6,155 nt of DNA from T3SED10-260 sp035363255 (GTDB lineage: Bacteria > Caldisericota > Caldisericia > UBA6126), in contig DAOSES010000042.1 of the NCBI GenBank assembly GCA_035363255.1, forward strand, positions 1-6,155, written 5' to 3'. Below, piece by piece: positions 5,915 to 6,155 of this stretch. The position numbers and the translations under genes were made by a program. Under the pieces are notes generated by a model. That model saw nothing but the letters and a program-made list of their open reading frames with translations. It searched no databases and was not told the DNA's origin. The number at the start of each line of letters is the position of its first letter. Position 1 is the first letter of the stretch.

Positions 5915-6155
5915 CTAATCCTCTTGCCAGTGGAATGCTGCTTTTTTGAGTCTGTCCATGATGGCTTTGCCAATTCCAATTTCTTCGATAGCCTCTGCTA
6001 CTATGACTTCAACGTCTTCATCATCTTCAAAAGTATGCATAGCTTCAAACATGTTTATTGCATAATCTTTTGGATCTTTGCTTTCTGAAACTCTTATTAC
6101 CTCAACTTTCCCACATACATAACCCGATTTTACTATCCTAAATTCTTCTCCATCA
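5915..6155 (-). CDS. C-terminal fragment, probably L-threonylcarbamoyladenylate synthase (Sua5 type)
   Basis: An open frame enters from the window edge and ends at TAG (5915-5917), giving 79 residues of a protein whose N-terminus is outside. The segment 'YAINMFEAMHTFEDDEDVEVIVAEAI' followed by 'GIGKAIMDRLKKAA' matches, from memory, the C-terminal Sua5 domain pattern: yA-x-nlF-x-alr, a decaying Asp/Glu stretch, then E-x-GiG-x-AImnRL-x-KAA. That enzyme makes threonylcarbamoyl-AMP from threonine, bicarbonate and ATP for the universal t6A modification of tRNA. The catalytic YrdC-like domain is not in the window, so the name rests on the tail alone. The part before residue 30 is not diagnostic. 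Reading frame, acidic/hydrophobic pattern and position before the SDR gene on the same strand support a real gene. Confidence 0.6.
   Translation of the reverse strand, partial: DGEEFRIVKSGYVCGKVEVIRVSESKDPKDYAINMFEAMHTFEDDEDVEVIVAEAIEEIGIGKAIMDRLKKAAFHWQED

Overview
All five gene calls lie on the minus strand. The window suggests a low-to-moderate GC anaerobe of the Clostridia/Firmicutes type. This rests on three things: a PerR-like regulator with a strong AAGGAGGT ribosome binding site behind it, a secreted protein ending in a copper-amine-oxidase-like 'stalk' domain, and scattered small palindromic repeats. The lineage is an inference from gene style; no rRNA or other phylogenetic marker is present.

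Read in the direction of transcription (high to low coordinates), the window opens with the 3' end of a gene whose C-terminus resembles the Sua5-type end of L-threonylcarbamoyladenylate synthase (5915-6155). A 90-bp gap holding a 42-bp imperfect palindrome (5868-5909) follows. Next is a complete short-chain dehydrogenase/reductase (5108-5824). The same palindrome family recurs just past its 3' end (5034-5078).

A gene-free stretch of about 600 bp (4504-5107) holds the most unusual structure of the window. It is an AT-rich, non-coding segment of 354 bp (4561-4914) bounded by two inverted 29-bp ends. Each end is itself a small palindrome (TGAGTCA...TGACTCA around a G-rich core). It looks like a miniature, non-autonomous mobile element and sits directly upstream of the perR promoter.

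The oxidative-stress operon comes next: perR (4111-4503), then 10 bp later a Prx6-type peroxiredoxin (3432-4100), closed by a clear intrinsic terminator (3354-3399). A 7-1-7 PerR/Fur-box-like palindrome between the candidate -35 and -10 elements points to autoregulated, peroxide-responsive expression of both genes.

The last unit is a 941-residue secreted multidomain protein (397-3222): signal peptide, five modules with a 'P-x-x-PG-x-Y'-like signature, Ig-like domains and a C-terminal stalk domain. Its stop codon overlaps the start of a small HNH endonuclease gene (62-400) in an ATGA arrangement.

I see no CRISPR array, no rRNA or tRNA gene, and no recognisable multi-gene defence or biosynthetic system. 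The genuinely interesting material is the repeat architecture and the unusual coupling of a secreted protein with an HNH nuclease.
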